IMG/VR virus record: IMGVR_UViG_3300002518_000003
Location: 12,933 to 76,932 of that record
Length of the DNA stretch: 64,000 bases
Reading direction: 5' to 3' (one strand)
DNA from: a virus
Within the stretch, counting starts at the first letter, position 1; every line of letters starts with the position of its first letter. The notes under the pieces are model-generated. The model was given only the letters and a program-made list of their open reading frames with translations. It had not been told where the DNA came from and did no database searches. Both the position numbers and the translations under genes were made by a program. Of this stretch, positions 35,921 through 44,364 are shown one piece after another.

Positions 35921-38900
35921 TTACTCTGCGGCCAGAGAGATCAGAACGTTGATCTTTCTTAGCTCGAATGCTGGTACTAGGACTAATTCGATAGTCGCCT
36001 GTCCCAGAATCTGCTGAGTCGGCGTCGCTGAGACGGCCGTTTCATATCTTCTGAGCATTCCAAGCTTCTGCAACTCGGAAAGTCTCTTATCAATCGCAGT
36101 CTTAAGGGCTGCCCTTACAGCTGCGGTATGCGCTTCACCGATGAACGGCTCTGCTACATTTCTAACCTCGTCAACTGCTGCGTTGACGATTCTGATGGTT
36201 GTCAGTCTAGCATAGTCAGAGGTGGCTAGGGAAGCGGTCGGAGCGTCGTCCACCGTTGTTCCCTTGTCTCTGACATCGAACCAGACCAGCCTATTGCCAG
36301 CCAAAGAGTTCCTGTCGTTCTTCTTCAGCCTGATTGGCATCCTGACACCTCGTCCAAGAATCTTGTTCGTTGGTGCTGAGTGAGGATCTAGCTTCGAGAC
36401 CCTACCACCGTAGACCGGTGCTCCAGAAGCGACATAGCCGAATCCGGTTGCGTCGAAGGTGTTGATGAAGTTAGGCCATGCAGCTACTACACTGAGAGAC
36501 CTTCCGATATCAACACTGTTTCCGTTCGTGTCAACAATGATGTCGACGCTATCTGGGTAGTTGGCCAGGTCATCTCCTGTAACTGCAAACATACCTCTTG
36601 TCCAGCCAGTCTGACCTGAGAGATACTTGTTACCTAGAAGACCGGTGCCGTTTGTAGCGACCGCTCCTGTTGCATCCAAGACCGGAGCAGTTCCGATCCA
36701 AAGATCGATATCCTGCTTTCTCTTGGAGTCCCAGACGTTCACTCCGATGACGCCAAGGGTGTTGTTGTCATTGGTGCTCAGCTGGTAGCAGAAGTTTGCT
36801 AGCTGGTAACCGAAGTTGACCTCAGCATAGAGATCTCCGTCAACGTCCAGCTTGTCTGCTTCGTGATGCCACTCATAGAGCCACTCTCCATTCAGCTTGT
36901 ACTGACGGAAGTATCTTAGGTGATCAGAAGCGAGAGGCTGTGTGCCGAAGGCACCATTTCCAATCAACTCCCAATCCAAGTTGGACTGAGTGAGAGTCAG
37001 AAGTGGCCTGTCCAGAGTAAGCGCGGTGTCCAGAGAAAGACCGTTGAGGTCTCCTGCTGCGATCACCTTTGCTGATCTGCGAACATCGACTCCACCCTCC
37101 TGGAAGGTCGCCTCTGTGATAACCAGAGTCGCCTGGTTAGGTCCTGCAATTCCCAAAGTGGCCTGGAAGGATCCAGTTGCAGCACGGAAGACCAAGAGTC
37201 TACCGAATGCGTCTGCGTCAGAGTTGGGGGTCGCAAGGAACTGTCCGTCTGCGCCTGTGGCCAAGCTTCTTACGAGGCTGGCATCATCACCGATGTTCAG
37301 GTCGTCTAGGTAGACGTCCATTGGAACACAGATGTCGATAGGTGCGGTTTCAAGGTTGCGGTATGCCTCCTGAAGGAGCTCGAAGAGCTTCTCCTTGTCC
37401 GGAGCCAGTCCGTCTGCTCCTGGCTGTAACGCTGCAGAGGTTGTAATACCACGACCGGTTGTCGTGTCTGCTGCCAAGAAGCTGGTAGATGCATGTCCAT
37501 CGTTTGCGAACTGGCAAACGCTCATCGTCTCGCCAACACTTCTGCTGACGATTCTGTACATCCTTAGCTTACGGAAGATCACTGTACGTGCTACTGGGAT
37601 GTCACCGAGCTCGACCTGCCAGATGTTAGAGAACTTTGCGGTTCCACTAACAAGGCCTGCCTCGTCTGCGACTGCTGTCAGAGCAAGAACGTCAGTTACG
37701 ATGTTCAACTCTCTGCTTGCTGCTGCCATAAGTACCGATGCGCCCAAAGAGGTTGCTGCTGGAGACTCTAGCTGTAGAGTTCCGGTAAGCTGATGGTCGA
37801 CTGCGATACCAGTGATTGATGCGAAGAGCGCTCCTGTGGATGGAGAAGCTCCATTGTTCAGAGTCTCTGCCTCGGAGATTGGATCTCCGGCTGCATTGTA
37901 ACCAAACACTGTAGCTACCTTTCCATTGTCTGCTGCACTTGAGCTGTTCAGCGTCACGGCTGCTGCTGCTCCTGGCATTGTCAGAAGTGGAGTGATGCTA
38001 GGACCACGAACGACACAGCTTGTTCCTGCCGCACCTGCGTCGACCTGTACACCTACGCCACCAAAGAGGTTGATGCCGGGAGCGCGATCTAGACCCATGA
38101 TTGGGTTCAAACCGTCTGCTGCGACGAATCTGATTAGGTCCTCTCCAGAGCCTGAGCGCTCAACGATGACTCCACCTACGCCAAGGATGCCTGCGGCAGT
38201 TCCATCGAGCTCTGCTCCGGTTACCGTTGTGAAGCTTACCGTTCCAACTGCTCCTACAACTCCGGCAGCTCCGACAGCCAAGGTCTCAGAGACAGCGATC
38301 GGCACGCCGTTTACAATGTTGATTCCATAAACCGTGACCTGAAGAAGTCCGTTACCCGCGGCCCCCTGACCGTTGATCTGTAGAGTGTCTGCCGCTAATG
38401 GCTGATTCGTGATCTCATCGTCTTCACCAGTGATACCTGCAGTCTCTTCACAGTCGGAAGCTGCTGGCAGTCCAGGAGCAAGAAGATCTAGTTGATCCTG
38501 TCCTGTCACGCCAATGATATTGATCTCTTCCCATGTGTCGAGAGACTTGTCGATAAGAAGCTTCATCGGTGCCGTAGCAGCATTGAAGCCCATTGAATCG
38601 AATCGTGCCCCTGCTGAGGTGAATGCGTCTAGGTCACTGGTATCCAGGAATCCATTGTGCTGATCGACTGCTCGACCCACAATGTCATTTCCGATAGAAG
38701 GACCTTGAAGTGTGATTGGTGCTGTGCCAGAGACAAGGACGTCTCCGGAATCGACTACGACACCACCGACGGGGTCGTTGTCATAGATAAGAACACCGGC
38801 TGAGTCATAGATTCTAAGCCTCTTGATGTTTGTGGTCTTGGTAAAGACAGCTCCATTCTCGGATACGACATCCGCGTCCTCATAAAGAACACTGAAGTCA

Positions 38901-39256
38901 TCTGCGACAGAACCGTCTGCGTCTACTGTTTCGATAGTGATGCCCGCTGCTCCAGCGTGGTCACCAACGTGACGTAGGAGTGCTGCTTCGGCTCCGATAC
39001 GGAATGCCGCTAGGTTGTCTGCGCCGCCCTGAGATGCCTCAGTGAGACCTCTTCCTAGGGTTCCTGTGGTACCGAATAGCGCAAGCGCCTCTGATACTCT
39101 GTCTACCTCAACCAAAGTATTGGCCGGTCCAGATGGAGAGGTCCCAATAATTACTGTAACTGGGCCTTCCTTCTGCCTGAATGGGTTTAGGTTTCCGTCT
39201 TGCTTCTGGACTACGATGCCAGGTAGGTTTGCAAAAGGATCTACAAATGCTGCCAT
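35921..39256 (-). CDS. Tail sheath protein with duplicated beta-domain insertion
   Basis: A 1111-aa protein. The N-terminus (FANLPGIVVQKQDGNLNPFRQKEGPVTVIIG) and the C-terminal domain fit contractile sheath proteins: a VRMPIRLKKNDRN core strand, then KTAIDKRLSELQKLGMLRRY and a terminal strand set. Typical sheaths are about 400-700 aa; the extra length lies mainly between residues ~280 and ~500. There, two Ala/Gly-rich repeats of one beta domain follow each other (compare VYGINIVNGVPIAVSETL with VFGYNAAGDPISEAETL). The inserts are probably exposed on the tail surface. The ribosome site is AGGGAGAGCTAAAAAATGG. Confidence 0.85.
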   Translation of the reverse strand: MAAFVDPFANLPGIVVQKQDGNLNPFRQKEGPVTVIIGTSPSGPANTLVEVDRVSEALALFGTTGTLGRGLTEASQGGADNLAAFRIGAEAALLRHVGDHAGAAGITIETVDADGSVADDFSVLYEDADVVSENGAVFTKTTNIKRLRIYDSAGVLIYDNDPVGGVVVDSGDVLVSGTAPITLQGPSIGNDIVGRAVDQHNGFLDTSDLDAFTSAGARFDSMGFNAATAPMKLLIDKSLDTWEEINIIGVTGQDQLDLLAPGLPAASDCEETAGITGEDDEITNQPLAADTLQINGQGAAGNGLLQVTVYGINIVNGVPIAVSETLAVGAAGVVGAVGTVSFTTVTGAELDGTAAGILGVGGVIVERSGSGEDLIRFVAADGLNPIMGLDRAPGINLFGGVGVQVDAGAAGTSCVVRGPSITPLLTMPGAAAAVTLNSSSAADNGKVATVFGYNAAGDPISEAETLNNGASPSTGALFASITGIAVDHQLTGTLQLESPAATSLGASVLMAAASRELNIVTDVLALTAVADEAGLVSGTAKFSNIWQVELGDIPVARTVIFRKLRMYRIVSRSVGETMSVCQFANDGHASTSFLAADTTTGRGITTSAALQPGADGLAPDKEKLFELLQEAYRNLETAPIDICVPMDVYLDDLNIGDDASLVRSLATGADGQFLATPNSDADAFGRLLVFRAATGSFQATLGIAGPNQATLVITEATFQEGGVDVRRSAKVIAAGDLNGLSLDTALTLDRPLLTLTQSNLDWELIGNGAFGTQPLASDHLRYFRQYKLNGEWLYEWHHEADKLDVDGDLYAEVNFGYQLANFCYQLSTNDNNTLGVIGVNVWDSKRKQDIDLWIGTAPVLDATGAVATNGTGLLGNKYLSGQTGWTRGMFAVTGDDLANYPDSVDIIVDTNGNSVDIGRSLSVVAAWPNFINTFDATGFGYVASGAPVYGGRVSKLDPHSAPTNKILGRGVRMPIRLKKNDRNSLAGNRLVWFDVRDKGTTVDDAPTASLATSDYARLTTIRIVNAAVDEVRNVAEPFIGEAHTAAVRAALKTAIDKRLSELQKLGMLRRYETAVSATPTQQILGQATIELVLVPAFELRKINVLISLAAE

Positions 39257-39259
39257 TTT

Positions 39260-39991
39260 TTAGCTCTCCCTGCCAAAGCGCTGCATTACATGCGTTTTAA
39301 TTGCTATCTCTTCGAGAGTCTTTTCGTGTGTAACGACTATTCTCTCTGTTCGAACAAGCCAGGTCATCGGTCTCCCGACGATCTTTCTCTGATGTGTGTC
39401 TTTGAATGTGTCTGCTCCCCTGCCCTCATAACGGAGCATGGAAACACCAGCGGCTCTGAAGAACCACTCATATTCAAACATCAGATCTTCGAACCATAAC
39501 GCACGGCGATTGGCGATCTTGTTTTCTCTTGCCCAGCAAGTAAACTGGACGAAGTTGTCGAACCATTGCCCATGAACAAACACCCTGTACTTGGGGTTTG
39601 CAGGGTCGGTTCTTATTTCTCTAAGAATCGGCTTTCTCATTCTCAGAGCGTTTCTCTTAACTGGGTTAGGAGTCTGCTCTGCGATACCAGGTAGCCTCTT
39701 CTGAAGTCCGAACGTAACGATCTCACGATCGATGTCGTCGGGGTCGTCTGAGAAGTCCTCTCTAAATAATAGCCTCTTTGCGTCACCATCTCTGGTAAGC
39801 TTGTCTGCGACTGCAGCATTGACAAGCTCGTAAAACTCAGTTAAGTTTTTGACAGGCTGTGGACTTCTCAGTCGATCCGGCTCATTGTCAGCAATGGGCC
39901 ATGCAACTGTAGCGTGGGAGCCGTCCAGACCTTCAAGTATTTGTGTTGCTCGTGTTAGCAAGCTTGGATCTAAAGTGTTGAAGACGGTCAT
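39260..39991 (-). CDS. Neck/tail-terminator-region protein, 243 aa
   Basis: The start is set at 39991 (MTVFNTLDPS), where GGGGAATATTATG supplies a ribosome site. The longer frame to 40057 would overlap the opposite-strand gene. The protein is mixed alpha/beta, rich in Arg and Trp (VFVHGQWFDNFVQFTCWARE, LWFEDLMFEYEWFF), with no recognised motif. Immediately before the sheath gene, myoviruses usually encode the tail terminator or a neck protein, so one of these is likely. It is not assignable from sequence alone. Confidence 0.65.
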   Translation of the reverse strand: MTVFNTLDPSLLTRATQILEGLDGSHATVAWPIADNEPDRLRSPQPVKNLTEFYELVNAAVADKLTRDGDAKRLLFREDFSDDPDDIDREIVTFGLQKRLPGIAEQTPNPVKRNALRMRKPILREIRTDPANPKYRVFVHGQWFDNFVQFTCWARENKIANRRALWFEDLMFEYEWFFRAAGVSMLRYEGRGADTFKDTHQRKIVGRPMTWLVRTERIVVTHEKTLEEIAIKTHVMQRFGRES

Positions 39992-40048
39992 AATATTCCC
40001 CGCAGTCAGGTACCAATAACATGGGTCAGTAGCCAACCACCCCGGTTT

Positions 40049-40735
40049 GTGAATCATATGTTGTGGCTTTTAGGATCTATAAGTGTGCAAGAACGTTGGG
40101 ATACTTCATTCTTCGATACAATCGACTCTGCGGCTAAGGCCTGGGTACTAGGTTACCTAGGTGGCAAGGGTGGATTGAACCATGATCGTGGTAACACCTA
40201 TCTAACTATCTATATCCCTAGCCGGGATAAACAACTCATCAATATCTATAAAGAAATCCTTGATTACAAAGGGGTGGTGACTCGTGACAAACGAAGTGCG
40301 CTTAATGTAGATCACTTCAGAATCAGAGTGAAGGTCACCGGTCTGGAGACCAGGCTCAGAGCTCTTGGAATCGGAACCAAAAGAGCATATCTCTTTCCCT
40401 TTCAAGAAGTGCCAAAGAGGTTTCATCCGGACCTTATCAGAGGCTGGTTGGAGGCCGCAGGCTCGTGGAGCAAGGGAAAGGGTAGGCACTGGTATCTATA
40501 CATATGTGCACAAAGCACCAGAGCGGTAGAAGAATTCAAGACGTGGGCTCAGAGCATCGGATGCATAGGAAAGCTCGCTATACATGAGGGGCCTTCTACA
40601 AAACTTTACATCACATCACAGAGTGACATGAGAGAGATATACAGAGCTCTTTATGTCTGTGATACCAAGCTGACAATCCCACACCACAGAAAACGAGCAG
40701 AGACTGCCATCATTACGGCGCTGGAAGAGGAGTAG
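40049..40735 (+). CDS. LAGLIDADG-type homing endonuclease with degenerate active-site motifs
   Basis: The only plus-strand gene, 228 aa. Two LAGLIDADG-type helices are recognisable: AWVLGYLGGKGGLNHDRG near the N-terminus and PDLIRGWLEAAGSWSKGKG around residues 130-150. Each is followed by the strand pattern of the family. At the position of the last acidic residue of each motif (the metal ligand), the first has Lys and the second Ala. Catalysis by the usual mechanism is therefore doubtful; the protein may be a decaying endonuclease or a DNA/RNA-binding maturase-like relic. It overlaps the 3' end of the neighbouring minus-strand gene by 23 bases. No clear ribosome site is seen. Confidence 0.78.
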   Translation: MNHMLWLLGSISVQERWDTSFFDTIDSAAKAWVLGYLGGKGGLNHDRGNTYLTIYIPSRDKQLINIYKEILDYKGVVTRDKRSALNVDHFRIRVKVTGLETRLRALGIGTKRAYLFPFQEVPKRFHPDLIRGWLEAAGSWSKGKGRHWYLYICAQSTRAVEEFKTWAQSIGCIGKLAIHEGPSTKLYITSQSDMREIYRALYVCDTKLTIPHHRKRAETAIITALEEE

Positions 40736-41282
40736 TAAGAGTACCCAGACGCCAGTACTCAAGGCGGCCCTGGTCTGACTTCATCTTCTGAGCCATGTGA
40801 ATGTTGTGCTTTAGGTAGTAGGAGGTAGGAGAGATCATGTTTCCTTCGTGATCTACCTGAGGTTCGATCACTACGTCGTACTTAGAGAGCTCTCCCTGGT
40901 AATACTCTACATAGAAGAATGACATTCCTTGTGTGGGATTGGGACCTTTCTCATGTTCGGTCGTATCAATGTATTCGAATCTTTCTTCTTTATAGGCCAA
41001 GGCAAAGATGTCATCAAAGAGGAACCCTTCCCCTTCACAGACGTTACAGGGATAGGTGATGTCTGGTTCTGAATATAGATCGTTGACACAGTCGCATGGT
41101 TGTAGGTGGTCTTTGTGTACAGGCACGATCGGAGCGTTGGCTGCGCGTCTCATGATTCTAAGAATGATGAACTGTCCCTTCGCTAGCTCTCCTGGTCCGC
41201 CAGTCAACATCTTGTTCAGCTCAAACCTTAGATCAGGCTCCACTCCTGAATGCCCAGGATATGGGTTGATGGGAATTACCAT
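40713..41282 (-). CDS. Neck-region protein with Cys-rich zinc-like motif, 189 aa
   Basis: Around residues 63-88 there is a CDC ... CNVCEGEG arrangement. The CxxCxGxG half resembles one arm of a DnaJ-type zinc centre. The rest is beta-rich, with an aromatic segment (MSFFYVEYYQGELSKYDVV). The gene overlaps the start of its own upstream neighbour by a few bases and its 3' end is overlapped by the opposite-strand LAGLIDADG-type gene. It lies in the head-tail joining block. The metal site would be structural if real. Function is unknown. Confidence 0.65.
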   Translation of the reverse strand: MVIPINPYPGHSGVEPDLRFELNKMLTGGPGELAKGQFIILRIMRRAANAPIVPVHKDHLQPCDCVNDLYSEPDITYPCNVCEGEGFLFDDIFALAYKEERFEYIDTTEHEKGPNPTQGMSFFYVEYYQGELSKYDVVIEPQVDHEGNMISPTSYYLKHNIHMAQKMKSDQGRLEYWRLGTLTTPLPAP

Positions 41283-42001
41283 CTCGAGCCTCTGGACCTC
41301 TTCTTGAAGTGACCCTTTGCGTTACGTTGACCTGCAACTCTGACTCTGGTGTTTGCGCCGGGAACCTGATTCCCTCTAGTCCATAACCTTCCGAAGGCTG
41401 GTCTGTCTGGGTTCCACTGTCCCTTGATGACGCCCATTGCTCGCTGTCCGAGAAATCCGCCCTCAAGCAGGGCCTGCTCTAAACGGCCGCAGACATCATA
41501 AGCTTTCTGCAAAGCGTTCTGTAGCGCCCCGCCCTGTCTTGAAACTCTTAGATCTGCAAGACTCTTCTGCCATCCTGCGTCATCATATGAACCAGACAGC
41601 AGATCGATCGTGACCTTGGCTGTCACATAATCTGACTTGATCATGTTGGTCAGGTCACCGGACGAAGCTCCGTCACCATAGAACTCATTTGTACTGAGCC
41701 CTCTGTTTCTTAATAGGTCTGCTCGTAAGGAGTGCTTCCAGGAGAGCTGATGGATGGTATCGTCTGGAACGTCCACGACGAACCTTCCAATTTCTGCTCT
41801 GATCCTGTTGGCTGTTGCGTGTAGGGGTGTGTAGTGCGTGGAGAAATGTGAGAGGTATCCACCCGTAAGAGTATCCGTAGCATCGCCAAGAGCGGCGATG
41901 ACATCCTTTAACTGAATTACTACAAGTCTGTTGTTCTCAAGTCCAGCACATCTGATAAGGTGTGCATCAAAGGATAACTCAAGGGTGAAGTCGAGGGCCA
42001 T
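41276..42001 (-). CDS. Head-tail joining/tail-completion region protein, 241 aa
   Basis: It begins MALDFTLELSFDAHLIRCAG, where LSFDAHL resembles the recurring DA-L core. This copy is weaker than the others and may be chance. The middle is helical, and the C-terminus is basic and disordered (NAKGHFKKRSRG). Position between the accessory capsid genes and the sheath is where phages encode connector, stopper and tail-completion proteins. No specific family was recognised. The ATG directly follows the stop of the 134-aa gene. Confidence 0.62.
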   Translation of the reverse strand: MALDFTLELSFDAHLIRCAGLENNRLVVIQLKDVIAALGDATDTLTGGYLSHFSTHYTPLHATANRIRAEIGRFVVDVPDDTIHQLSWKHSLRADLLRNRGLSTNEFYGDGASSGDLTNMIKSDYVTAKVTIDLLSGSYDDAGWQKSLADLRVSRQGGALQNALQKAYDVCGRLEQALLEGGFLGQRAMGVIKGQWNPDRPAFGRLWTRGNQVPGANTRVRVAGQRNAKGHFKKRSRGSRW

Positions 42002-42406
42002 TTACTCTCCATATTCATGAGTACTCAGTCTTAGGGTTCCGTCTGGTCGGACAAAGAGATAGGTCTCTGTACCGTTTCCATGATCAACCCCCACGACGTC
42101 CATGCTGTTCCAGCCAGGCCTGAACCCATGTTCGAGAGTATCGTCTCCGTCTGGCCCAACGGCCATGACCATCTTATACATTCTCTGCCACTTATGAATA
42201 AACTTCTCACCCTTCTCAAGGTTGATGTCTATTTCAATCTTACGGGCATCCTCTTTCTGGGGCTCAAGAATCACCTTCACGATGTCCTTGCCTTTGCTCA
42301 TGCGCCTGCATCCCACTGGGTTGTCAACGGGATGAAATCTATGAATCGTTCCATCGTCTTCTACAAGAGCGACGTGATGACTATACTCAAACTTATCTTC
42401 TGCCAT
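42002..42406 (-). CDS. Hypothetical head-tail region protein, 134 aa
   Basis: A small protein with strand-rich halves (IVKVILEPQ, ARKIEIDINLEKG) and a C-terminal acidic/Gly-rich part (GPDGDDTLEHG). It has no Cys pairs, no membrane segment and no recognised family. It is tightly spaced in the neck-gene block (five bases after the upstream gene), so a connector or stopper role is possible. Confidence 0.6.
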   Translation of the reverse strand: MAEDKFEYSHHVALVEDDGTIHRFHPVDNPVGCRRMSKGKDIVKVILEPQKEDARKIEIDINLEKGEKFIHKWQRMYKMVMAVGPDGDDTLEHGFRPGWNSMDVVGVDHGNGTETYLFVRPDGTLRLSTHEYGE

Positions 42407-42412
42407 ATTTAA

Positions 42413-42610
42413 TTAGCCATTCTCCAGAGAGTCCTCTATATACTCAGAGAACTCATCGAGCGCTTCCTCAAGCAACTCTCCCAAAGACGTGACCTTCCTC
42501 CTTCTGTTTTCCATTGCCTTTTCATGTCTGGTCTTATACTTCAATGACTCTGAAAGAATCTCGTCATCCTCTTTATTAAGATATTGAGCGAGATAATCCA
42601 TAACCGACAT
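42413..42610 (-). CDS. Small charged helical protein, 65 aa
   Basis: The start is taken at 42610 (MSVMDYLAQYLNKEDDE), one base after the stop of the upstream gene. A GTG start at 42646 would overlap that gene. No strong ribosome site is present, so coupling to upstream translation is likely. The protein looks all-helical with a basic middle (KTRHEKAMENRRRK) and an acidic end (LLEEALDEFSEYIEDS). It could be a small assembly factor. Function is unknown. Confidence 0.55.
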   Translation of the reverse strand: MSVMDYLAQYLNKEDDEILSESLKYKTRHEKAMENRRRKVTSLGELLEEALDEFSEYIEDSLENG

Positions 42611-42611
42611 C

Positions 42612-43253
42612 TTAGGTCTCGTCGTATACGAATGTGCCTGTCGCACCAGCGAGCGTTCCTGCAGAAGCGGTGGATGTCACATCCATCTGCATATAGAGAA
42701 GATCACCGATATGGAACGTGTCCATGCCATTGGACTCTACCCAACCCGCCGGAGCCACGGGACCTTGATCATTCGCATCCATGTCCAATGGCAGTGCTGC
42801 TGTACGAGTAAAGATACTTACGACTCCAGCCGTGGCAAAGTCAGCCGAGCTGTTTGGGTTCGCCAGCTGTCCTACCGCAAGGCTTGCGGTAAGATTTGCT
42901 GCCCACTGGGCATTGATTGCGGCGCCGAAGATGTCCACTCCGGTCCACGGGTTTGTTCCAGATGTATAGAATCTCAAGTTTGAGACGGTCGTCGCATCAC
43001 CTGCTTCTGAGTTCCAAAGATTGAAGGTAAGGAACTTTGGCATTGAGCGATTGGTTCCTGCTGCAGGAATTGGAATTGGATTGTTTGCGTCTACTGCTAC
43101 GGACAAGGCTTGCTTGAATCTTACAGTCTGACCAGAGGCCACCTTGTAGTCTGTATTCAGAACTCCGTTGGCCACCTCTGCAGAGCCACGTCTCATGGCG
43201 CCTGCTGCTGGAGTTGCTGTTCCGAATTCATAGATTCTAATAGTTGCTGGCAT
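42612..43253 (-). CDS. Accessory capsid-region beta protein, 213 aa
   Basis: It begins MPATIRIYEFGTATPAAGA and is rich in Ala, Thr, Gly and Asn, with alternating strands throughout, as in phage decoration proteins. No known family was recognised. A good ribosome site (GGAGATATTAATG) supports the start. It is the last gene of the head-accessory block. A capsid-surface role is inferred from neighbours with Ig-like and laminin-G-like folds. Confidence 0.6.
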   Translation of the reverse strand: MPATIRIYEFGTATPAAGAMRRGSAEVANGVLNTDYKVASGQTVRFKQALSVAVDANNPIPIPAAGTNRSMPKFLTFNLWNSEAGDATTVSNLRFYTSGTNPWTGVDIFGAAINAQWAANLTASLAVGQLANPNSSADFATAGVVSIFTRTAALPLDMDANDQGPVAPAGWVESNGMDTFHIGDLLYMQMDVTSTASAGTLAGATGTFVYDET

Positions 43254-43265
43254 TAATATCTCCTC

Positions 43266-44354
43266 TTAACCACTAACTCTAATGGTTAGTACTGAACCGT
43301 TCACTGTCATTGTCTTTCCGACAGGTTCCGATGACCTTAAGTTGTGGTCTGTCGGTAACGATTCTAAAAACACCTGCACACTATCATCATTGATTGTTGC
43401 AGGGTCAATATTCTTATTGAATGTAATCGTAATCAGCCTAGTAGTCAAATCAAGATCAGTCGCTCTGAGAACGGGACTGATACTCAATACTCTTAATCCT
43501 GCCCCTACCGGAGTAGGGGAAGAGCTGATCCGTGTAATGCCACCGACATCCTCAGCAATAACCTCATTGGATTCTGTTGCTGTAGCTGGTGTGACATAGG
43601 TTGGCGATCCTGTGGTAAAGGTGAACTGTGCAATAGTCCCAATGGGCAAGCCCGTTGTCGCGTTGAATGTCCAGGAGTCTCCTACCTGGTATGTCCCTGC
43701 ACCAAAGGTGAGAGTCAGACCGGCAAAGTTTCCTGTCTTATCTATATTCTCGAATGATCTGTCAATGGTATGTGGACCGTGCCACACACCTTCAGATGAT
43801 CTCATCCATCTAAACTGAGCTACGTTGAGAACACCTAGCGTAGTCACATCGACAGTAAAGACCTCTGGTCCCCACGACCCATCATAGGGTCCAGTGACAC
43901 CTAGGCTTCCAGTGCCTGTGTTCCCTCCATCTGCTGCTGGAACAGATAGGGTGTCAGACTCTATCTCATCTGAGATGATTACTGTATAGACCTGATTGGC
44001 CTGAAGTGGCTCAGTCGGATTCAATGTGGCGGTCAAGCCATCATCACTTAGCGTTACGTCTGCTTCGATATATCCACGATAGGTTTGAGTATCAAGAAGG
44101 TTTGTTGAGACAAGCCTTCCTGTCAACAGCTCTGCAAAGAGACCAGGTCCTGTTGGAGCCACCTTCTGTGCAGTCTCCTGAAGAATGAATCTTCCTGTGG
44201 TAATAGACAGAGGGTCGACCGCAGTGGTAAAGGTAACAACGATGTTTTGAGTCAGAGCTATGCCAGTGCTGGTGTCTGCAGGTAGAATCGTACTGACCGA
44301 AGGAGTCTGAAGCAAGACTGCATCGAGTGTAGTTGTTACTGTTAGATCTGCCAT
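43266..44354 (-). CDS. Tagged virion protein with two bacterial Ig-like domains
   Basis: A 362-aa protein starting MADLTVTTTLDAVLLQTPS, the clearest form of the recurring tag. Two bacterial Ig-like domains of the SbsA/Big_5 type follow. The first opens with STILPADTSTGIALTQNIVV and has TFTTAVDPLSI and ANQVYTVIIS. The second, near residues 285-360, opens with VLSISPVLRATDLDLTTR and has ITFNKNIDPATINDDSVQVF. Such domains decorate phage capsids and tails and can bind cell-surface glycans. Position between capsid and neck genes favours the head surface. The ribosome site is AGGAGTAAAAGATGG. Confidence 0.75.
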   Translation of the reverse strand: MADLTVTTTLDAVLLQTPSVSTILPADTSTGIALTQNIVVTFTTAVDPLSITTGRFILQETAQKVAPTGPGLFAELLTGRLVSTNLLDTQTYRGYIEADVTLSDDGLTATLNPTEPLQANQVYTVIISDEIESDTLSVPAADGGNTGTGSLGVTGPYDGSWGPEVFTVDVTTLGVLNVAQFRWMRSSEGVWHGPHTIDRSFENIDKTGNFAGLTLTFGAGTYQVGDSWTFNATTGLPIGTIAQFTFTTGSPTYVTPATATESNEVIAEDVGGITRISSSPTPVGAGLRVLSISPVLRATDLDLTTRLITITFNKNIDPATINDDSVQVFLESLPTDHNLRSSEPVGKTMTVNGSVLTIRVSG

Positions 44355-44364
44355 CTTTTACTCC

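Noticed and set aside
40000-40057. Longer start at 40057 for the neck-region gene before the sheath
   Set aside because: The extra residues have no ribosome site and run across the start of the plus-strand gene; ATG 39991 has GGGGAA before it.
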